Shown: positions 1 through 8,861 of the stretch, piece after piece
Layout of the letters: each line of letters opens with the position of its first letter
How positions within the stretch are numbered: the stretch's first letter is position 1
Assembly: GCF_035974275.1 (NCBI RefSeq)
Contig: NZ_CP142422.1
Coordinates: 4,898,001-4,962,000, forward strand
Length of the DNA stretch: 64,000 bases
Source of the DNA: Chryseobacterium sp. MYb264
Lineage (GTDB): Bacteria > Bacteroidota > Bacteroidia > Flavobacteriales > Weeksellaceae
Direction: 5' to 3'
Notes under the pieces: generated by a model
The model's input: only the letters and a program-made list of their open reading frames with translations
What the model was told of the DNA's origin: nothing
Databases searched by the model: none
Position numbers and translations under genes: made by a program

Positions 1-28
1 AAATTTACCCATCATTTTAAATTAAGCT

Positions 29-1033
29 ATGTCAGAGATCAATCAAGCTGAAGATATCCGTCAATTGACGGAACAGGTAAAAGAAGCAAATTACTTTTTT
101 TCTCTTCTGAGACAGGAAATCAATAAGGTTATTATTGGGCAGGAATATATGATAGACCGCCTATTGGTAGGGCTTTTAGGGAATGGTCACGTTCTTTTGG
201 AAGGCGTTCCCGGCTTGGCTAAAACCTTGGCGATCAAAACTCTGGCAGACGCTGTTCATGGTGAGTTTTCAAGAATTCAGTTTACGCCCGATTTGCTTCC
301 TGCTGATGTTGTAGGAACAATGATCTATAATGTAAAAGACAACGATTTTTCGATAAAAAAAGGTCCTGTTTTTGCCAATTTCGTATTGGCGGATGAGATC
401 AACCGTGCGCCTGCAAAAGTGCAATCTGCTCTGTTAGAAGTAATGCAAGAAAAGCAAGTAACCATCGGTGATGAAACAATGAAACTTCCTAAACCATTTT
501 TGGTATTGGCAACTCAAAACCCAATCGATCAGGAAGGTACTTATCTGTTACCGGAAGCGCAAAGTGACCGTTTTATGCTGAAATGCACGATCGATTATCC
601 AAAATTTGAGGATGAAAGAGCCGTAATGAGAATGGTTTCAACATCACATCAGCCGACTGTAAAACCAGTGATTTCACTTGAGCATATTGTGGCGGCAAAA
701 GAATTAATTAATCAAATTTATCTTGACGAAAAGATCGAAAAATATATTCTGGATATGGTGTTTGCAACACGTTTTCCGGAAAATTACGGTCTTTCTGAAT
801 TGAAAAATTATATCAGCTTTGGAGCTTCTCCGAGAGCGTCTATTAACTTGGCAATCGCTTCAAGAGCACACGCATTTTTAAAAGGAAGGGCTTTTGTAAT
901 TCCTGAAGATGTAAAAGAGCTGGCAAAAGATGTGCTGAGACATAGAATTGGTTTAACGTTCGAAGCTGAAGCTGAAGAGATCTCATCAGAAGAAATTGTT
1001 AACAGAATTTTAGCTAAAATCCAGGCTCCGTAA
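29..1033 (+). CDS. MoxR-family AAA+ ATPase
   Basis: A 334-residue AAA+ ATPase of the MoxR class, the usual length for the family. Walker A GVPGLAKT is at residues 59-66, Walker B FVLADEINR at about 118-126, and a sensor-1 segment ATQNP follows. MoxR proteins are cytoplasmic chaperone-like ATPases that work with von Willebrand factor A (VWA) proteins, often in metal insertion or complex maturation. Here the gene heads a run that includes a DUF58 protein and two VWA membrane proteins, which is the standard Bacteroidota Bat arrangement. The ATG start has no clear Shine-Dalgarno sequence, as is normal in this phylum. Its stop overlaps the next start (TAATG). The family call is secure; the client is inferred from context. 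Confidence 0.95.
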   Translation: MSEINQAEDIRQLTEQVKEANYFFSLLRQEINKVIIGQEYMIDRLLVGLLGNGHVLLEGVPGLAKTLAIKTLADAVHGEFSRIQFTPDLLPADVVGTMIYNVKDNDFSIKKGPVFANFVLADEINRAPAKVQSALLEVMQEKQVTIGDETMKLPKPFLVLATQNPIDQEGTYLLPEAQSDRFMLKCTIDYPKFEDERAVMRMVSTSHQPTVKPVISLEHIVAAKELINQIYLDEKIEKYILDMVFATRFPENYGLSELKNYISFGASPRASINLAIASRAHAFLKGRAFVIPEDVKELAKDVLRHRIGLTFEAEAEEISSEEIVNRILAKIQAP

Positions 1034-1485
1034 TGAGTGAAGTGATCATTAGAAAAGCGGTTCAGGAAGATTGTGCTCCAATGTTGGAGCTAATCAAAGA
1101 ATTGGCTGATTATGAAAAAGCGTTGCATGAAGTAACCTTAACTTTGGAGCAATTCATTGAAGACGGATTCGGAAAATCGCCTGTTTGGGGAGCTTTTGTA
1201 GCCGAATTTAATGAAGAAATCGTTGGGATTTCTTTATATTATGACAGATATTCAACCTGGAAGGGAAGAAGATTGTATCTGGAAGATTTGGTAGTGACAG
1301 AAAAATTAAGAGGAAAACAAATTGGAAAGAATTTATTTGAAGCAACGATAGAACACGGAAAATCTAATCAATACAGCGGAATGGTTTTTCAGGTCTTAAA
1401 CTGGAACGAGCCGGCCATTAATTTCTACAAAAAATACAGTCCGAAATTTGATGATGAATGGTTTAATGTTTCAATTGAGTTTTAA
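1033..1485 (+). CDS. GNAT-family N-acetyltransferase
   Basis: A 150-residue protein of the GCN5-related acetyltransferase fold. The start has the typical form VIIRKAVQEDCAPML. The acetyl-CoA-binding core is around residues 90-105 (LEDLVVTEKLRGKQIGKNLF, with the R-G-K-Q-I-G-K pattern), and the C-terminal part contains NEPAINFYKKYS. It resembles the small diamine/thialysine acetyltransferase-like GNATs, but the substrate cannot be told from sequence. Its ATG shares a base with the stop codon of the MoxR gene, so the two are translationally coupled. It sits between moxR and the DUF58 gene, although no Bat function is known for it. Confidence 0.9.
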   Translation: MSEVIIRKAVQEDCAPMLELIKELADYEKALHEVTLTLEQFIEDGFGKSPVWGAFVAEFNEEIVGISLYYDRYSTWKGRRLYLEDLVVTEKLRGKQIGKNLFEATIEHGKSNQYSGMVFQVLNWNEPAINFYKKYSPKFDDEWFNVSIEF

Positions 1486-1530
1486 GTTATAAATTTCCTG
1501 CAAACTATCATCTAAAACCTGCAACCTAAA

Positions 1531-2394
1531 ATGAAAATAAAAGATATTGTAAAAAAAGTCAAGCAAATAGAAATTCGAACTCGCAAGAAGACGGAGGCTA
1601 CACTGATGGGGCAATATCACAGTGCTTTTAAAGGACAGGGGATGACTTTCTCGGAAGTTCGTCCTTATCAGTTTGGAGATGAGATCCGCAGAATCGACTG
1701 GAATAAAACAGCGCGTTTCCGCGAACCTTTTGTAAAGGTAATGGAGGAAGAAAGAGAGCTGACGATGATGTTGGTTGTCGATATTTCTGCCTCAATGGAT
1801 TACGGAACAAAAACTCAGTTGAAAAGAGAATATGTTGCAGAAATCGCTGCAAGTTTAGGATTTTCAGCGGCAGGAAATAATGATAAAGTGGGATTGATTT
1901 TATTTGCGGATAAAGTCTATAAAGTGATTCCGCCACAAAAAGGGAGAAAACATATTCTTTCTATTATCAGTACTATTTTAATGGCAGATTATGTTCCTGC
2001 AGTTTCAAAAATCGATAAGGCGATGGAGTACATGATGGGAATTTTCAAGAGGAAATCTTTGGTTTTTCTTTTCTCTGATTTTGAAGATGAATATGATTCC
2101 AAAATGTTGAGAGTGGCTTCCAAAAAACACCAATTGCTGGGAATGAGAATTTTCGATGAAAAGGATAATGAAATTCCAGACGTTGGTTATACCTTATTAT
2201 ATGATGCCGAAACGGGTAAGCAGGTTTGGGCAAATACTTCAAGCGCAAGATGGAGGTACACTTTTGCAGAAGCTCAGAAACAGAAAATAAGAAATTTGGA
2301 AGAGGATTTTGCCAACAGTTCGGCAAGTTTTATGAATATTAATACAGGGGAAGATTATTCAAAATTGTTGTATAATTATTTCCAGAAAAAATAA
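1531..2394 (+). CDS. DUF58 protein with VWA-like fold
   Basis: A 287-residue DUF58 protein. The N-terminal part has the family signature (GQYHSAFKGQGMTFSEVRPYQFGDEIRRIDW), and the C-terminal part is a VWA-like domain with a metal-site motif DISAS (D-x-S-x-S) near residue 88. No signal peptide or membrane segment is visible, so it should be cytoplasmic or peripheral. DUF58 proteins are found with MoxR ATPases and BatA/BatB across bacteria and are thought to be part of the same complex. It starts 45 nt after the GNAT gene and runs in the same direction. The precise biochemical role is not known. Confidence 0.93.
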   Translation: MKIKDIVKKVKQIEIRTRKKTEATLMGQYHSAFKGQGMTFSEVRPYQFGDEIRRIDWNKTARFREPFVKVMEEERELTMMLVVDISASMDYGTKTQLKREYVAEIAASLGFSAAGNNDKVGLILFADKVYKVIPPQKGRKHILSIISTILMADYVPAVSKIDKAMEYMMGIFKRKSLVFLFSDFEDEYDSKMLRVASKKHQLLGMRIFDEKDNEIPDVGYTLLYDAETGKQVWANTSSARWRYTFAEAQKQKIRNLEEDFANSSASFMNINTGEDYSKLLYNYFQKK

Positions 2395-2468
2395 AAAACG
2401 GGAGCGTATCAACAGGAATTGTTGAAGCTCTGGATTTCAGACTTTAAACTTTGAATCATTAATTAAAA

Positions 2469-3365
2469 TTGAAAAAATTATTATTTATATTTTGCTGTTT
2501 AATCTGTGTGAATGTTTTCTCACAGATACTTTCTTCCACCGTTGATAAGAAAACCATTGCTTTGGGAGAAGTAAACAGAATGGTGATCACGATCAATAAT
2601 CTTCATAATGAAGACGTTTCGGCTGCTCCAAAAAATGAGCTGTTGCCTTTTCATTTTGAAGAAACCAAAGACAGTATTGCCCAGAATCCGGATATTTATT
2701 ACCGAAGTATTGAATTTGCAGTGTATGAGGAAGGAAAATTTACGATTCCTGAGCTCGAATTTAAAGTAGGCAGTAAAATTTTAAAAACCATTCCTTATGA
2801 AATTGATGTCATTAATACGGCTCAGAAAAATGATCCTATTCATGACATTATGAAAAATAAAGAGCTTAAGCTGGAGGCCACAGATTATTGGGAGCTTTAT
2901 AAGTTTTATATTTTGGGTGTCATTGCTGTTATCTGCTTAATCATTGCGATCTTTATGATCATCAAATGGGGTAGGAAGTCAAAAAGCTCACCGGTTGTAA
3001 CCACCAATCAGACACTGAAAGAACTGGACTCACTGAAAAAGAAAAAATATGTGGAGAGCGGAAATTACCGTTCCTTCTATGTGGAACTTATCGATATTTC
3101 CAGGAAATTCATTACCCAACAATACCATTTACCGGCAGATGTTCTCTTAACGGATGATTTAGTTGATTTAATGAAAAAAAATAATACGATCTCTCAGGAA
3201 AATGAAAAGGTGGTGGAAGAGGTGTTTGTGAGAGGGGATTTGGTAAAATTCGCCAAGACCATTCCTGATAATAACATCATGGAAAAAGATTTTGCTGATA
3301 TCAGAGAGTTTGTAAAAAGATCTTCTAAAGATCTAGAATTTGAAAACTTAAGAAAAGATGTTTAA
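2469..3365 (+). CDS. Bat-cluster exported/membrane protein (BatD/DUF4381-like)
   Basis: A 298-residue protein with a signal peptide (MKKLLFIFCCLICVNVFSQ), a periplasmic beta-rich region to about residue 140, one transmembrane helix (about 145-167, ILGVIAVICLIIAIFMII), and a charged cytoplasmic tail. The best start is TTG at 2469, because no ATG lies upstream in frame and this start gives a complete signal peptide. It overlaps the next VWA gene by 8 nt. The layout matches the uncharacterised proteins between DUF58 and BatA in flavobacterial Bat clusters, which are related to the Ig-like/DUF4381 type. The detailed family is uncertain; operon membership is clear. Confidence 0.8.
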   Translation: MKKLLFIFCCLICVNVFSQILSSTVDKKTIALGEVNRMVITINNLHNEDVSAAPKNELLPFHFEETKDSIAQNPDIYYRSIEFAVYEEGKFTIPELEFKVGSKILKTIPYEIDVINTAQKNDPIHDIMKNKELKLEATDYWELYKFYILGVIAVICLIIAIFMIIKWGRKSKSSPVVTTNQTLKELDSLKKKKYVESGNYRSFYVELIDISRKFITQQYHLPADVLLTDDLVDLMKKNNTISQENEKVVEEVFVRGDLVKFAKTIPDNNIMEKDFADIREFVKRSSKDLEFENLRKDV

Positions 3366-4350
3366 TTTTGAGTTTTATAGTCCATGGTTTTTAGCGCTTT
3401 TTCTCCTTTTTATACCTTTATTTATTAGAGATATAAGCCGATGGAAAACGAAAGGGATTAAAGTTCCGACCGTTAAGAATATGGAAACAAGCAGTGGAAT
3501 TCTGCCTGTCCTTTTTTTACTGAAGTTATCAAAGTATATTATACTTTCAGCACTTATTGTTGCGATGGCACGTCCGCGTACGTTTACCATTTCTCAGGAC
3601 AGAGATGATACCAAGGGAATTGATATTATGCTTTCTGTAGATGTATCACTGAGTATGCTGGCTAAAGACCTGACGCCGGATCGGTTAACTGCACTTAAGG
3701 ATATTGCCATAAAGTTTGTTAATAAGCGTCCCAATGACCGTTTGGGGCTGGTGACCTATTCAGGAGAAGCGTTTACCAAAGTTCCGGTGACCTCGGATCA
3801 TCAGGTGGTTGTTGATGAGCTTAAAAATCTCAATCCGTTGGAGCTTCAACCCGGAACGGCCATTGGTGAGGGGCTTTCCGTTGCTGTTAATCATCTTAAA
3901 AACAGCAAGGCGAAGAGTAAAATCATTATTTTAATGACAGATGGGGTGAACACGATTGAAAATGCAATGCCTGCGCAGGTAGCTGCCGAATTGGCAAAAA
4001 GTAACGGAATCAAAGTCTATTCGATAGGGATTGGTACCAATGGATATGCTTTGATGCCCACTCAAACCGACATTTTCGGAGATTTGGTTTTTACGGAGAC
4101 TGAAGTGAAAATAGATGAACCTATTTTACGGGAAGTAGCAGAGATGACGGGTGGAAGATACTTTAGAGCAACTTCAAACAGTAGTTTGGAAGAGGTATAT
4201 AATGAAATTAATCAATTGGAGAAATCGGAGATTAAGGTTTCTAAATTATATAATTACGAGGAGTATTTTAAAATCTTTCTTTGGATCGCGTTAGGAATGC
4301 TGTTCTTTGATGCGTTACTGAGATGGGTGATCTATAAATTTTTAAGCTAA
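3358..4350 (+). CDS. batA: BatA-like VWA membrane protein
   Basis: A 330-residue VWA protein. The N-terminal region has two hydrophobic segments (about 8-20 and 55-70). The VWA domain follows, with a MIDAS motif DVSLS and the conserved LMTDGVNTIENAMP strand. A C-terminal helix (about 302-325) anchors it to the inner membrane. This is the BatA layout of the Bacteroides aerotolerance operon. It overlaps the upstream gene by 8 nt, and its stop codon overlaps the start of the next VWA gene (TAATG), so the three are translationally coupled. In Bacteroides the Bat proteins were linked to oxygen tolerance; the molecular role is still unsettled. Confidence 0.92.
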   Translation: MFNFEFYSPWFLALFLLFIPLFIRDISRWKTKGIKVPTVKNMETSSGILPVLFLLKLSKYIILSALIVAMARPRTFTISQDRDDTKGIDIMLSVDVSLSMLAKDLTPDRLTALKDIAIKFVNKRPNDRLGLVTYSGEAFTKVPVTSDHQVVVDELKNLNPLELQPGTAIGEGLSVAVNHLKNSKAKSKIIILMTDGVNTIENAMPAQVAAELAKSNGIKVYSIGIGTNGYALMPTQTDIFGDLVFTETEVKIDEPILREVAEMTGGRYFRATSNSSLEEVYNEINQLEKSEIKVSKLYNYEEYFKIFLWIALGMLFFDALLRWVIYKFLS

Positions 4351-5363
4351 TGGTAATGGATTGGTATTTAGGGAATTATTGGTACTTATTGTTGCTGTTG
4401 CTTTTACCGCTGCTGGCTGTTTTGTTAGTACATTATCTGAAATGGAAGAAAAAGAAAAGAAAGATTTTTGCGGATGATAAGTTTCATGAAGATTTATTTG
4501 AAAAGAAATCGTGGTTTACGAAGTTTTTTCCGGGATTATATCTGTTGGGAACATTATTCTTAATTTTTTCCATTATTGATCTGCTTAATGGTTCTGAAGA
4601 AGTAAAGACCAATCAGAAATTAAATAATGTCATCTTCATGCTGGATGTTTCCAATTCGATGAATGCTGAAGATATTGAACCCAGTCGTCTAACGGAAGCA
4701 AAAAATCTGATGATCAATACCATGCAGAAGATGAAGAATGACAAAGTGGGTATTGTGATCTTTGCAGGGGAAGCAACCTCTATAATGCCTCTAACAACGG
4801 ATTACAGCTCTGCAGAAACCTATATCAACGGGATTGAAACCAATTCGATGCAGATTCAGGGAACTGATTTTCTGAAAGCAATGCAGGCTGCCGCTGATAA
4901 ATTTAAAAATGTAGCAAAAGGGTCTAGAAAAATTGTTTTGCTGAGTGATGGGGAGGATAATGAAGGAAAAGATGATGCTGCGATAAGACTGGCCAATAAA
5001 GAAGGGATTACGGTAACCTCAGTGGGAGTCGGTACCGAAGAAGGGGCACCGGTTCCGGAATATGTATTTGGACAGTTAATGGGGTATAAATCGGATGCTG
5101 CCGGCCAGACAGTCATCTCCAAAAGGCAGACCGAAGCACTTAAAAAAATGGCAGAATCCACGGGGGGAAGTTATATAGATGGAAATAATATCAGCGAGGC
5201 TCCCGAAAGAATCATGGATGCGTTAAGCAGAAAGCAATCTTCGGGAACAACACTGGTGAAATCCCAGAATGCCAATCACTACTACCAGTATTTTCTGGCG
5301 GTATCGATATTCTTTTTCTTGCTTATCTTCCTTATCAACCCTAAAAGAGATTTTAATGTCTGA
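4350..5363 (+). CDS. batB: BatB-like VWA membrane protein
   Basis: A 337-residue paralogue of the preceding gene with the same plan: N-terminal membrane helices (about 8-28 and 58-76), a VWA domain with MIDAS motif DVSNS and the VLLSDGEDNEGKD strand, and a C-terminal membrane helix (about 310-330). The start ATG at 4350 overlaps the batA stop; a second in-frame ATG two codons later is also possible. BatA and BatB are expected to pair in the inner membrane and to be served by the MoxR ATPase. About 86 nt separate it from batC, and that gap contains a separate promoter-like element. Confidence 0.92.
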   Translation: MVMDWYLGNYWYLLLLLLLPLLAVLLVHYLKWKKKKRKIFADDKFHEDLFEKKSWFTKFFPGLYLLGTLFLIFSIIDLLNGSEEVKTNQKLNNVIFMLDVSNSMNAEDIEPSRLTEAKNLMINTMQKMKNDKVGIVIFAGEATSIMPLTTDYSSAETYINGIETNSMQIQGTDFLKAMQAAADKFKNVAKGSRKIVLLSDGEDNEGKDDAAIRLANKEGITVTSVGVGTEEGAPVPEYVFGQLMGYKSDAAGQTVISKRQTEALKKMAESTGGSYIDGNNISEAPERIMDALSRKQSSGTTLVKSQNANHYYQYFLAVSIFFFLLIFLINPKRDFNV

Positions 5364-5435
5364 TTTCTTTACTATATATAAGGATTTTAACCCAACTTTA
5401 ACAAATAAAACGCTGTTTCTTAACAATTAAAGGAA

Positions 5436-5443
5436 TAATTTTG
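5436..5443 (+). promoter_or_regulatory. Bacteroidota -7 element before batC
   Basis: TAATTTTG fits the TAnnTTTG consensus and lies only 6 nt before the batC ATG at 5450. A start of transcription at the usual distance would make the batC mRNA leaderless or nearly so. No good TTTG -33 box is visible at the right spacing, so this is a moderate call. Confidence 0.5.
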
Positions 5444-5449
5444 CACAGT

Positions 5450-6193
5450 ATGAATACTAAAATCATATTTTTATCGTTAATATTTGCTTTTACGTTCTCG
5501 GGATTGCTTTTTGGGCAGAACCATTACAGAACATTAGTATTCGAAGGCAATCAAAAATTTAATGCTAAAGATTATGATGGTGCGTCTGCCAAATACTTTG
5601 AAGCCATAAAGTCCAATAGAAAAGATTTTACAGCTCATTATAACCTGGCCAATGCACTATATAAAAGTAAAAAATATGAAGAAGCTAAGACCGAATTTGA
5701 AAGAGCACAGAAACTGGCTCAGACCATTCCGGATAAGGCCGCAGCGCTTCATAATATGGGCAATACTTATATGCAGCTGAATCAGCCTGAAGAGGCCGCA
5801 AAATTTTATAAGCAATCCCTGAAACAAGATCCCTACAATGAGGCTACCAGAAAAAACTATGAAATCGCTAAATTGAAGGAAAAAGAAAATCAACAAAAAA
5901 AACAGCAGAACAACTCAGGTAAAGGAGGCGGTGGCAACGACCAAAAACAGAATGATGATCAAAAAGGAAACCCGAATGATAAAAACCAGAATCAGGGAAG
6001 CGGTAAGCAGAACCAGGGTGAAAGTCAGCAGGGAAAAGATCCTAATCAGAATCAAAATAATGAAGGCAAAATGCCTAAAGATCTCGAAAACGCAATTCTA
6101 AATAAAGTAAGCGAAAAAGAAAGAGAAACCGCCAGAAGAATTTTGAACAAAAATTCTTATTCGATGCCTGAGAGCAACGAGAAAGATTGGTGA
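5450..6193 (+). CDS. batC: BatC-like TPR protein
   Basis: A protein of about 247 residues with a signal peptide (MNTKIIFLSLIFAFTFSGLLFGQ), three to four tetratricopeptide repeats (about 25-140, including HYNLANALYKSKKYEEAKTE and ALHNMGNTYMQLNQPEEAAK), then a long low-complexity K/Q/N/G-rich linker (about 142-210) and a short helical end. The ATG at 5450 is preferred over the TTG at 5441 because the TTG belongs to the promoter-like TAATTTTG. TPR proteins in this position are BatC, a periplasmic scaffold for the Bat complex. Its stop overlaps the batD start (TGATG). Confidence 0.88.
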   Translation: MNTKIIFLSLIFAFTFSGLLFGQNHYRTLVFEGNQKFNAKDYDGASAKYFEAIKSNRKDFTAHYNLANALYKSKKYEEAKTEFERAQKLAQTIPDKAAALHNMGNTYMQLNQPEEAAKFYKQSLKQDPYNEATRKNYEIAKLKEKENQQKKQQNNSGKGGGGNDQKQNDDQKGNPNDKNQNQGSGKQNQGESQQGKDPNQNQNNEGKMPKDLENAILNKVSEKERETARRILNKNSYSMPESNEKDW

Positions 6194-7929
6194 TGCATCA
6201 CAAATTGATTTACATATTAATCATGCTGTCTTCCGTATTTTTTTACGGACAGGTGAGCATAACGATTGATCCGGATAAGAATGATTATTCGGGGAAGGAA
6301 GTTGTAAATCTTACAGTCGTGCTGGAAATGAACGGGAGCGAGTATAATCAGCAGACCCCCATCCGTTTACCGGACCTGTCAAAATTCAATATTATAGGAA
6401 GCGGTTCTGTTAATAATACATATATCGATCCGGGTACCAATACGGTAATCACCCAGAGAATTTCACAAATAGCTCTTGAGCCAAAACAAAAAGGAAAAAT
6501 TAAAATAGGATCTGTTTTGGTTACTGTCAATAATAAAATTTATAAAACAGAACCTTTCGATATTCTTGTAAAAGATGTTGAAAAAAAATCGGTCGCTGCC
6601 AATAATTCCAATGATCTTTATCTGAATATGGAAATTGAGGATAGGGATGTCTATCGTGATCAGCCTACCATTGCTGTGTTAAAAGCGTATTCCAAGAACA
6701 TGGATAACCTGAGAAAGGTTAAAAATATCAACCTTCCTAAGCAGGAAAATATTAATGTTTATCCGGTAAGTTTTGCGAAATCTGAAATAGACCCTTCGGA
6801 TTCAGGAAATCTTGCTTCCCAGGTTCTGGCTGTTTTTATGGTATTTCCTAATGAAGCAGGCTATGTGGAAGTGCCGGCAGTTTCGGCATCTATAAGCTCT
6901 TATGCCCATAAAGGCAGAATTCTTTCCAATAAGGTTAAATTAAATGTACGCAAGCTTCCCGAAGGTTCCCCCGATTATTTTAAGGATGCGGTGGGCAGCT
7001 TCAGTGTAAAAGTATATCATTCATCCAAAGAAAAAATTGAGGCTAAAAAACCTATTAATGTGTATGTGAAAGTTTCCGGTGAGGGGAACTTATCGGATAT
7101 GCAACTGCCAAAAATCGAACATTCTCCGGATTACGACGTTTTCGCTCCTAAAGTGACTTCAAATGTTGCTCCTGGAACAACGGGGATTAAGGGTGAAATT
7201 TTAGCTAATTATGTGGTCATTCCTAAAAAGGCCGGAGAAATAACCATTAAAACAGAACCATTTGCCTTCTTTAATCCTTCCAAAAAGGAATATATCGATT
7301 TGGGACGGGAAACCCTTGCGGTGAATGCTTTTTCCCACGATCAGATTTTAGAGGCCCGTTCTACAGTTGAAAAAGTAAACGAGTATACCAATAATTTTCT
7401 GGAAACAGTCAACAGTCCGGTATTGAAAACGACTTCCTTTAAAGTGAAAGAAAAAAGCAAATTCAACTGGTCCATCCTTTTTGTGAATGCGGCAATCCTG
7501 ATCACTTTATTGGTAGGTTATCTTTTATTTAAGAACCGTCAAAAAAAGCGTAACTTAGTTAAGGAAAATGTACCTACCCGCTCATTAGGATCCATTGCTG
7601 AAACTGAAAATGAAATCAGAAGAAATTTTGAGACAGACTTAAATGATTATTTCAGTTATTTAGAAAATCTTAAAGATAGTGGAGATTATCAGAAGTTCTT
7701 TCAAACCGTTGATGAGCTGGATGCTGAGACCAGAGGCCAATATATGCAGGAGACTCCGGAAGAGTTCAGCATGTATCTGATGAAGAATAAAAATGCTGCA
7801 ATTGCTGATGAATACAGTAAGTTGTCTCAGAAAATCCAAATGGAAAAATATGCTCCTGTACCATCACCTGAAGGAATCGATGAACTTTTAAAAGCGATTG
7901 TTAATTTATATTCACAGATTAACAAATAA
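6193..7929 (+). CDS. batD: BatD-like oxygen-tolerance protein
   Basis: A protein of about 578 residues with a signal peptide (ends near VFFYGQ), several Ig-like beta-sandwich segments in the periplasm (to about 410), a transmembrane helix (about 427-447, ILFVNAAILITLLVGYLLF), and a helical cytoplasmic tail. This is the BatD (PF13584) architecture and length. The ATG at 6193 overlaps the batC stop and gives a clean signal peptide; the TTG two codons upstream is unlikely. It is the last gene of the Bat run, followed by 44 nt and a new promoter motif before marC. Confidence 0.9.
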   Translation: MHHKLIYILIMLSSVFFYGQVSITIDPDKNDYSGKEVVNLTVVLEMNGSEYNQQTPIRLPDLSKFNIIGSGSVNNTYIDPGTNTVITQRISQIALEPKQKGKIKIGSVLVTVNNKIYKTEPFDILVKDVEKKSVAANNSNDLYLNMEIEDRDVYRDQPTIAVLKAYSKNMDNLRKVKNINLPKQENINVYPVSFAKSEIDPSDSGNLASQVLAVFMVFPNEAGYVEVPAVSASISSYAHKGRILSNKVKLNVRKLPEGSPDYFKDAVGSFSVKVYHSSKEKIEAKKPINVYVKVSGEGNLSDMQLPKIEHSPDYDVFAPKVTSNVAPGTTGIKGEILANYVVIPKKAGEITIKTEPFAFFNPSKKEYIDLGRETLAVNAFSHDQILEARSTVEKVNEYTNNFLETVNSPVLKTTSFKVKEKSKFNWSILFVNAAILITLLVGYLLFKNRQKKRNLVKENVPTRSLGSIAETENEIRRNFETDLNDYFSYLENLKDSGDYQKFFQTVDELDAETRGQYMQETPEEFSMYLMKNKNAAIADEYSKLSQKIQMEKYAPVPSPEGIDELLKAIVNLYSQINK

Positions 7930-7943
7930 TCAATTTATTTTCA

Positions 7944-7951
7944 TATTTTTG
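7944..7951 (+). promoter_or_regulatory. -7 promoter element before marC
   Basis: TATTTTTG matches TAnnTTTG exactly and lies 22 nt upstream of the marC ATG, in the short gap after batD. A -33 TTTG at exact spacing is not evident. Confidence 0.55.
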
Positions 7952-7973
7952 CGAAATTTTTAATTACAAAGAG

Positions 7974-8576
7974 ATGGAAGTTTTCAATGATTTTTCAATA
8001 AAAGAAATTGTTACCTGCTTTATGGTACTTTTTGCAGTAATAGATATTATCGGTTCTGTTCCTATTGTGGTAAGCCTGCAGCAGAAATTCGGACAGATAG
8101 AGGCGGGCAGGGCTTCGGTCACCGCCGGTGCGATTATGATCGTTTTCCTTTTTGTGGGAAACAAAATCCTTAAACTCATTGGTGTAGACGTTAATTCCTT
8201 TGCTATTGCAGGGGCATTTGTTATTTTTATTATTGCGCTGGAAATGATATTAGGGATTGAAATCAATAAAAGTTCGGAAGCCAAATCAGCATCCATTGTG
8301 CCTATTGCTTTTCCACTCGTAGCCGGAGCCGGTACATTAACGACCACACTTTCCCTTAGAGCTGAATTTCATGATATTAATATTATTTTAGGTATTATTC
8401 TCAATACAATTTTCGTATATTTGGTGCTGAAATCTGCCAAATGGCTGGAGAAGAAAATGGGCGAGGCAACTTTATCTATACTGCAAAAAGTTTTCGGAAT
8501 CATACTCTTGGCAATATCAATTAAATTATTCACCGCAAATTTTGCACAGCTGGTGCAGAATTATATTAATTTTTAA
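7974..8576 (+). CDS. MarC-family integral membrane protein
   Basis: A 200-residue protein with six predicted membrane helices and the MarC/UPF0056 features: the N-terminal segment FAVIDIIGSVPIVVSL, the middle segment KLIGVDVNSFAIAGAFVIF, and SIVPIAFPLVAGAGTLTT. MarC was once tied to multiple antibiotic resistance, but that link was withdrawn and the function of the family is unknown. The full family length is present. It is followed after 5 nt by a small membrane-protein gene, probably co-transcribed. Confidence 0.93.
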   Translation: MEVFNDFSIKEIVTCFMVLFAVIDIIGSVPIVVSLQQKFGQIEAGRASVTAGAIMIVFLFVGNKILKLIGVDVNSFAIAGAFVIFIIALEMILGIEINKSSEAKSASIVPIAFPLVAGAGTLTTTLSLRAEFHDINIILGIILNTIFVYLVLKSAKWLEKKMGEATLSILQKVFGIILLAISIKLFTANFAQLVQNYINF

Positions 8577-8581
8577 GAATC

Positions 8582-8776
8582 ATGCAGAAGTTTTATAAAG
8601 TATTTTTGGTACTGTTTATCGTGTTTATCGCAATCAATCTCTATGCCCTGGATTGGCAGTCGGATGTTTTGTCTGAAGATAACCTGAAGTTTGTTTTCTC
8701 TATAGCTTCAGCTGTAATAGGCCTTATTGTTCTTTTCGTTATGGATACATGGAGCAGAATAGGCGTAAAAAAATAA
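8582..8776 (+). CDS. small two-helix membrane protein
   Basis: A 64-residue protein with two hydrophobic helices (about 6-24 and 38-56, SIASAVIGLIVLFVMDTW) and a basic end. No family is recognised. The gene starts 5 nt after marC and ends just before a strong terminator, so it is probably the second gene of a marC operon. Bacteroidota often have small unnamed membrane proteins in such places. Confidence 0.75.
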   Translation: MQKFYKVFLVLFIVFIAINLYALDWQSDVLSEDNLKFVFSIASAVIGLIVLFVMDTWSRIGVKK

Positions 8777-8801
8777 TTTTAAATTACATCTTATAAAATA
8801 T

Positions 8802-8832
8802 AAACCCTCTTTTCAGTCGAAAGAGGGTTTTT
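8802..8832 (+). terminator. intrinsic terminator of the marC unit
   Basis: An 11-bp stem (AAACCCTCTTT pairing with AAAGAGGGTTT) with a short loop, followed by T residues. It closes the marC transcript. Confidence 0.9.
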
Positions 8833-8861
8833 GTTGGTGTAAATTATTGGATGTAAAAAGT

